Shown here: in pieces, positions 59,281-64,000 of the stretch
Position numbering within the stretch: position 1 is the first letter of the stretch
Layout: every line of letters starts with the position of its first letter
From: an uncultured Monoglobus sp.
Lineage (GTDB): Bacteria > Bacillota > Clostridia > Monoglobales > Monoglobaceae
Length of the DNA stretch: 64,000 nucleotides
Assembly (NCBI GenBank): GCA_947628795.1
Contig: CANRBF010000001.1
Span: forward strand, 124,001 to 188,000
Direction of reading: 5' to 3'
Notes under the pieces: model-generated
The model's database searches: none
Told to the model about the DNA's origin: nothing
Seen by the model: the letters and a program-made list of their open reading frames with translations, nothing else
Program-made: the position numbers and the translations under genes

Positions 59281-61053
59281 ATGGATATCGCATTGCAGAT
59301 AATTTCGCTGTTTGGCGGGCTCGGCATGTTCCTTTTCGGCATGCACTCTATGAGCTCGTCGCTGGAGAGGGCCGCCGGCTCGAAACTCCGCAAGATCATG
59401 GAAAAGGTCACCGGCAATATCATAAAGTCGGTCGCTCTGGGCGCGGTCGTGGCCGCGCTCACTCAGTCATCTTCCGCCACCACCGTTATGGTTGTCGGCT
59501 TTGTTAACGCCGGCGTCCTCACGCTCAATCAGGCCGTGGGAATCATCATGGGCGCCAATATAGGAACCACGATCACGGCGTGGATACTGAGCCTTAACGA
59601 CCTTCCCGGCGATGTCTGGTACCTGGCAATGCTCAAGCCCACTACACTGGCGCCTCTGTTTATCATATTGGGCGCCGTTATGCTGGTTTTTATCGCAAAA
59701 AAGAACATCAAAACGATCGGCGAGATATTCGTCGGCCTCGGCCTTATATTTATCGGAATGGAATTTATGACAAACTCGATGGAGGTAGTGTTCGATCAGG
59801 TGCCGTCGCTTAAAAATATATTCGCGATGCAGACAAACCCTTTCACCGGACTGCTGATAGGCGCGGGAATTACGGGAATCATCCAGTCCAGCGCGGCTTC
59901 GGTCGGTATGCTGCAAGCTGTCGCCTCAAGCACCACGGTCGTGTTCGCCTCGGCGTTCCCGATCATCATGGGTCAGAACATCGGAACCTGCGTCACCGCG
60001 CTTTTATCGTCGGTGGGCGCTACCAAAAACGCCAAGCGCGCCGCCATGATCCACCTTTATTTCAATGTTATCGGCACTATCGTTTTTCTGACGATTATTT
60101 ATATAATACAATACACGATCGGTCTGCCGTTCTGGAATTCCAGAATATCGGCCACCGACATATCCGTGTTCCACTCGATATTCAACGTGGCGTCCACTAT
60201 CATGCTGCTGCCGTTTTCAAAGCTGCTGGTATGGTTGGCCGAAAAAACAATTCGCGACAGCAGGCAGGAGATAGAGGACAACCCCTTTTCTCAGCTGGAC
60301 GAGCGTTTCCTCAAAACGCCGTATGTGGCGGTCGGACGCGTGCATATCGCGCTCTCCAAGATGTTCAAGGTCGCCAAAAAGAACGTGCGCCTCGCGGCCA
60401 AGCTTGCGGCGGGCGAGGACACCGAGAAGAATTCGGAGCTTATGATCGCCAACGAAAACTTGCTTGACGAGTACGAGATCAGGATAAGCTCGTACCTGAC
60501 AAAAATATCGGACGAGCACTTGTCCGAGCAGGACAACGAGCGCTCGTCGACCTACTTCCATCTGGTAACGAACATCGAGCGCATAGGCGACTACTGCGAC
60601 AACATCCGCGAGATATGCGAGAGCCTCAGCGAGAGCGGCATAGAGTTTTCCGAAAACGCGGCACACGGCCTCAGCGTGCTGTTTGACGCGATAGAAAACA
60701 TAGTCGAGCTGACATACGAGGCGTTTTCCAAAAACGACACGTCTCTGGCGGTCAAGATAGAGCCCCTCGAGGAGGTTGTGGACGGAATACAGCAGCAGCT
60801 GGAGGACGACCACATGATGCGCCTCAAGGCTCAGACCTGCTCGGTCGAGGCGGGCGTTATGCTCCTTGAGATAACAAGCAACGCCGAGAGGATCTCGGAC
60901 CACTGCTCAAATATCGGCGTGGCTATCCTCCAGGCCAACCGCGGCGGCGGAACCTCTATCGACCGCCACGAGTACCTGCGCCGCCTGCACCGCGAAATGC
61001 CCGACGAATACCGCCGCGACTACGAAACCTACAAACAAAAATACGCCCTATAA
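59281..61053 (+). CDS. Na/Pi cotransporter family protein with PhoU-like C-terminus
   Basis: 590 aa from ATG 59281 behind GGAGGTG. About nine membrane helices in the first 320 residues, with the two inverted QSS motifs of the NptA/SLC34 family: ALTQSSSATTVMVVGFVNAG and GIIQSSAASVGML, plus GANIGTT and GQNIGTC. The last 240 residues are a PhoU-like helical bundle (TNIERIGDYCDNIREI, SNAERISDHCSNIGVA) that probably regulates transport. Single gene with its own promoter. Confidence 0.94.
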   Translation: MDIALQIISLFGGLGMFLFGMHSMSSSLERAAGSKLRKIMEKVTGNIIKSVALGAVVAALTQSSSATTVMVVGFVNAGVLTLNQAVGIIMGANIGTTITAWILSLNDLPGDVWYLAMLKPTTLAPLFIILGAVMLVFIAKKNIKTIGEIFVGLGLIFIGMEFMTNSMEVVFDQVPSLKNIFAMQTNPFTGLLIGAGITGIIQSSAASVGMLQAVASSTTVVFASAFPIIMGQNIGTCVTALLSSVGATKNAKRAAMIHLYFNVIGTIVFLTIIYIIQYTIGLPFWNSRISATDISVFHSIFNVASTIMLLPFSKLLVWLAEKTIRDSRQEIEDNPFSQLDERFLKTPYVAVGRVHIALSKMFKVAKKNVRLAAKLAAGEDTEKNSELMIANENLLDEYEIRISSYLTKISDEHLSEQDNERSSTYFHLVTNIERIGDYCDNIREICESLSESGIEFSENAAHGLSVLFDAIENIVELTYEAFSKNDTSLAVKIEPLEEVVDGIQQQLEDDHMMRLKAQTCSVEAGVMLLEITSNAERISDHCSNIGVAILQANRGGGTSIDRHEYLRRLHREMPDEYRRDYETYKQKYAL

Positions 61054-61128
61054 AAAATCGCCTTTTGAGGGCATAACATAAGACAGTATAATAAAATAAT
61101 TTATGGCAGATTTCGGACATGATTCAAA

Positions 61129-61163
61129 AAACGGCATATCGCTTGACTTGCGATATGCCGTTT
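61129..61163. terminator. 14-bp perfect inverted repeat
   Basis: AAACGGCATATCGC / GCGATATGCCGTTT with a 7-base loop TTGACTT. T run only on the minus side (TTTTTT). Lies between the Na/Pi gene and the methyltransferase-STAS gene. A terminator is the simplest reading; a protein-binding dyad is possible because the stem is longer than usual. Confidence 0.6.
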
Positions 61164-61271
61164 ACGTCATTAAAAATGACTTTTATGACAAAGTGTTGAA
61201 TTTAATATTAGAAAATGTTAAACTTATTTTTATATAAATTAAGTCTCGAAAAATATCAGGAGGAGTTTATT

Positions 61272-62522
61272 ATGGACGAAAAGCGGAATTTGAGGGAAAG
61301 GACAAATCCGGTATTCAACACGGCGAAGGCGACGGTTTTGAATATCTGCCTCGCGGGTGACAGCGACGCGCGTCTGCTTACGGAAAGGCTCGGCATAGAC
61401 GTCGTTTCCGTTATGGAGAGCGGCGACGACCAAAAAGCGGTGTTCGACACGGCTAACAGGGCTGTTATCGAAACGCGCTACCGGACCATGAATGATCTCA
61501 TAAAAGCCTCGGGGAAAAACACCGTTCTTGACATTCCCTGCGGCTATACTCCGCGCGCTCTCAATGAAATGTTTAAGGATACTCATTATATAGGCTGCGA
61601 TCTTCCGGCGGTAATTGATGAGCTTGCTCCCATAATAGGCGATATGCTCAAGGAGAGCGGAATAAAAAACAAGGAATACCGCAGCGTCGACGCTACCAAC
61701 TATACATCGCTCAGAAGCGCCCTCGATTCCGCCCAGGGTGAGATCTGCGTCACCACCGAAGGACTTATTATGTACCTAAACGATTCCGAGATCACCGAGC
61801 TTTGCTCGAACATCAGAAACGTGTTAAAGGAATTCGGCGGGTGTTGGCTGACGTACGATCCAGAATCAAGCTCTCTGACGCTTTCGACGATGAAGGCGAT
61901 CATCGGCGCGGACGCCTTGAAAACTATGATGAGCTCATTAAAAGCGTTTTCGAACAAATCGGATATTGACATGGGGAAGAACATTATGAACGTCAGCGCG
62001 TTTGACTATCAAAACGGGGTCGAAAAACTGACGGAGTTTTTAAATTCGGAGGGCTTTGAAGTCGAGCGCATACCCGTGGTTAAATATATGCCCGAACTTA
62101 ACAGCACGAAAAATTTTCCCGACGAAACAAAGGCGGCTCTCACCGAAGCGATAAAGCCGTTCTGCGTGTGGAAAATGACTCTCGACGAGGAATATAAAGA
62201 ATCGGAAGCGGGCTTTGAGAACAAAAGCTTCGGCGTAAACGCGAAATCTCGCGATGGCAAAATGAAAATCACGCTGCGCGGCAGGCTTGACTCCATAACC
62301 GCGCCGGAGTTTCTCTCGGTTTACGAAAAAGCCGCGGCGGAAGATAAGCCCGAAAAAATCACGGTCGACGCGTCGGGGCTTGAATATATCTCGTCCGCCG
62401 GACTGCGCGTTCTGCTTATCATGATAAAGCAGGTCGGAAACGGCAATATGACCGTTACGGGGCAGAACGAAACGGTGCAGACAATTTTCGATCAAACAGG
62501 ATTCGCCGACCTTGTGTGCTGA
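61272..62522 (+). CDS. SAM-dependent methyltransferase fused to a STAS domain
   Basis: 416 aa from ATG 61272 behind GGAGGAG. Residues about 1-300 form a class I methyltransferase of the leucine-carboxyl-methyltransferase/PPM1-like type: NTVLDIPCGYTPRAL (motif I), YIGCDLPAVIDELAP, and EGLIMYLNDSEITEL. Residues about 318-416 are a complete STAS domain (anti-sigma-factor-antagonist type): MKITLRGRLDSITAPEF, KITVDASGLEYISSAGLRVLL (candidate phospho-Ser 374/375), TIFDQTGFADLV. Such a fusion suggests methylation tied to a partner-switching or phosphorylation signal. No anti-sigma kinase or sigma factor is adjacent. Substrate unknown. Confidence 0.87.
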   Translation: MDEKRNLRERTNPVFNTAKATVLNICLAGDSDARLLTERLGIDVVSVMESGDDQKAVFDTANRAVIETRYRTMNDLIKASGKNTVLDIPCGYTPRALNEMFKDTHYIGCDLPAVIDELAPIIGDMLKESGIKNKEYRSVDATNYTSLRSALDSAQGEICVTTEGLIMYLNDSEITELCSNIRNVLKEFGGCWLTYDPESSSLTLSTMKAIIGADALKTMMSSLKAFSNKSDIDMGKNIMNVSAFDYQNGVEKLTEFLNSEGFEVERIPVVKYMPELNSTKNFPDETKAALTEAIKPFCVWKMTLDEEYKESEAGFENKSFGVNAKSRDGKMKITLRGRLDSITAPEFLSVYEKAAAEDKPEKITVDASGLEYISSAGLRVLLIMIKQVGNGNMTVTGQNETVQTIFDQTGFADLVC

Positions 62523-62541
62523 TACGAATATATAAGACACT

Positions 62542-62590
62542 GCAAAATAAACGGCGGCTGCGCGTGAGGCGTGCCGCCGATTTATTTTGC
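62542..62590. terminator. Bidirectional terminator between two convergent genes
   Basis: GCAAAATAAACGGCGGC / GCCGCCG-A-TTTATTTTGC, a 17-bp stem with one bulged base. T-rich on both sides. Confidence 0.88.
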
Positions 62591-62599
62591 AAAAAAACT

Positions 62600-63991
62600 T
62601 TACATGCCCGGGCCGTGGGTCTTCATTCGTTTTTCGAGTTTGGTTCTGATGACCAAAAAGCAGCCCAGATGGACCAGGAAGGTCGCGAACCATGACATGG
62701 GATATGATATGTACAGATTCTGTATCGTGTGAAACTGCTCCATTCGGAACACGGTGAATATCCACATTATCCTGATTCCGCACACGCCGATAAGCGATAC
62801 GATCATCGGCATCAGCGAGTAACCCACTCCGCGCAGCGCGCCCACCATGACGTCCATCATTCCGGCGGTCGCCTGGGTCCTGGCTATTATATTCAGGCGG
62901 TCGAGGCCCGCGCTGACGACCTCGGGATTCGAGGTGTATATTCCGACCAGCGGCTTTCCGAACACGCATACAAGATTGCCGAGCAGCAGTCCCACCACGG
63001 TCACGCAGACTTGGGCGTACACCACGGTTTTGTTTATCCTCTTCCATTTCATGGCGCCGAAGTTCTGGCTTGTGAACGTGACGGCGGCCTGATGGAACGC
63101 GTTCATCGCGATATACACGAACGACTCAAGGTTCTGCGCCGCGGCGTTTCCCGCCATTATTATCGGGCCGAACGAATTGACCGACGACTGGATAATAACG
63201 TTTGAGATCGAGAACATTATGCCTTGGAATCCCGCGGGCAGACCGATCCTGAATATCGTCAAGAGCTTATCCTTGTCTATCCTGAGGGCTTTGAGGTGAA
63301 GGCGTATCGCGCCCTTTTCGCGCATCAGGCAGCGGGTCACCATATACGCAGAAACGCACTGGGAGATAACTGTCGCCAGAGCGACGCCCGCCACATCCAT
63401 CTTGAATATGATAACAAAGACCAGATTCAGCGCCACGTTTATAACGCCCGCTGTTATCAGAAAATACAGAGGCCGCCGCGTGTCGCCTATGCCGCGCAGT
63501 ATGGCGCTGCCGAAGTTATATATCATCGTGGCGGTCATGCCCAGAAAATATATCCTGAGATACAGCACCGCAAGAGGCAACACCTCGGCGGGGGTCTGCA
63601 TGAGCTCAAGTATCCACTTGGCTCCGCCCACGCCTATCACCGTAAGTAAAATACCGCTCAGCAGGCTGAGCAGCATCGAGGTATGCACCGTTCTTGTCAG
63701 CGCCTTGACGTCCTTGGAGCCGAAAAATCTGGCTGTCATAACGTTGGTCGCCACCGACAGACCGATAAACAAATTGGTTATCAGGCCGATGATCGAGGTG
63801 TTTGAGCCCACCGCCGCCAGAGAATTGTCTCCCGCGAATTTGCCCACCACCACGATATCCATCGCGTTGAACATGAGCTGGAGCACGCCGCTTGCCATAA
63901 GGGGCGCGGAATACAGCAGCATCTTTTTGAGTATGGGGCCGCTGCACATGTCCATTTCATAGCTTTTTGTATTGGTTTTGTTCAAATTCAA
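62600..63991 (-). CDS. MATE family efflux transporter
   Basis: 463 aa as drawn from TTG 63991; ATG 63955 (MDMCSGPILKKMLL) is an alternative and looks more like usual MATE starts. Twelve membrane helices in two bundles. Typical segments: YSAPLMASGVLQLMFNAMDIVVVGKFAG, ATNVMTARFFGSKD, ILRGIGDTRRPLYF, RIGLPAGFQGIMFSISN, GALRGVGYSLMPM. Exports drugs or metabolites in exchange for Na+ or H+. Its own upstream region is outside the window, so its regulation cannot be judged. Confidence 0.93.
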   Translation of the reverse strand: MNLNKTNTKSYEMDMCSGPILKKMLLYSAPLMASGVLQLMFNAMDIVVVGKFAGDNSLAAVGSNTSIIGLITNLFIGLSVATNVMTARFFGSKDVKALTRTVHTSMLLSLLSGILLTVIGVGGAKWILELMQTPAEVLPLAVLYLRIYFLGMTATMIYNFGSAILRGIGDTRRPLYFLITAGVINVALNLVFVIIFKMDVAGVALATVISQCVSAYMVTRCLMREKGAIRLHLKALRIDKDKLLTIFRIGLPAGFQGIMFSISNVIIQSSVNSFGPIIMAGNAAAQNLESFVYIAMNAFHQAAVTFTSQNFGAMKWKRINKTVVYAQVCVTVVGLLLGNLVCVFGKPLVGIYTSNPEVVSAGLDRLNIIARTQATAGMMDVMVGALRGVGYSLMPMIVSLIGVCGIRIMWIFTVFRMEQFHTIQNLYISYPMSWFATFLVHLGCFLVIRTKLEKRMKTHGPGM

Positions 63992-64000
63992 ATCTCTTCT

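Overview
The window reads as chromosomal DNA of a pectin-degrading gut-type clostridium (Firmicutes, Clostridia). Evidence: strong AGGAGG-type ribosome binding sites, sigma-A promoters, the Gram-positive division cluster sepF-ylmH-divIVA-lspA, the Bacillus-like order miaB-ricA-mutS-mutL, a DtxR-type iron regulon, an SLH-domain protein, and several large secreted pectate lyases with Thr/Pro/Ser/Glu-rich linkers. Roughly half the bases are G+C. A Monoglobus-like or Oscillospirales-like relative is a plausible inference, not proven. No phage, transposase or CRISPR array was seen.

Layout. 1-5.2 kb: 3' end of galE, then on the minus strand a secreted SIPPQ-repeat protein, a Gfo/Idh/MocA-type oxidoreductase and a GH28 pectinase; a divergent AlkZ-related gene. 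5.3-8 kb: a VanX-like lipoprotein, a composite repeat, a tRNA-Leu/tRNA-Gln pair and a CLC-type anion transporter. 8.1-12.3 kb (minus): BlaI-type repressor, BlaR1/MecR1-type membrane metalloprotease without a visible penicillin-binding domain, and a secreted WG-repeat protein, behind a promoter with an embedded dyad. 12.4-14.7 kb: a sirtuin and a MocR-type regulator that lacks the PLP lysine. 14.8-20.8 kb: two tandem paralogous PL1 pectate lyases. 20.8-26.2 kb (minus): HlyD-like protein, yggS, sepF, ylmH, divIVA, lspA, rluD. 26.4-36.4 kb (minus): pncB, prs, miaB, ricA, mutS, mutL, miaA. 36.6-40.5 kb (plus): NusG-II protein, Gx transporter, a secreted 29-residue-repeat protein, and a two-component system. 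40.5-47.6 kb: a large inverted duplication (arms of about 2 kb) carrying two paralogous stalk-domain proteins around an EF-G-like GTPase and a DUF2798 protein. 47.7-51.7 kb (minus): the feo iron-uptake operon with five DtxR-like boxes. 51.8-56.2 kb: a giant pectate lyase. 56.3-62.5 kb (plus): CBS/CorC protein, SLH-transglutaminase protein, Na/Pi cotransporter, and a methyltransferase-STAS fusion. 62.6-64 kb: MATE transporter.

How the genes work together. Homogalacturonan breakdown is represented by three secreted lyases plus GH28 and an adjacent sugar-type oxidoreductase. NAD metabolism recurs (pncB, prs, sirtuin). Ferrous iron uptake is under an apparent metal-responsive repressor. DNA mismatch repair and tRNA A37 modification share one transcription unit.

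The most unusual non-coding signal is a family of composite intergenic elements made of (i) constant flanks around a hairpin whose stem sequence changes while pairing is kept, (ii) short arrays of degenerate 7-bp units anchored at an (A)ACGT(A) motif, and (iii) a 19-bp palindrome GGGCGGATANTATCCGCCC. Copies occur at about 3.0, 6.1-6.4, 8.1, 40.6-40.9, 42.3-42.5, 45.6-45.8, 47.2-47.6 and 48.1-48.3 kb, including inside the feo operon and at both arms of the inverted duplication.
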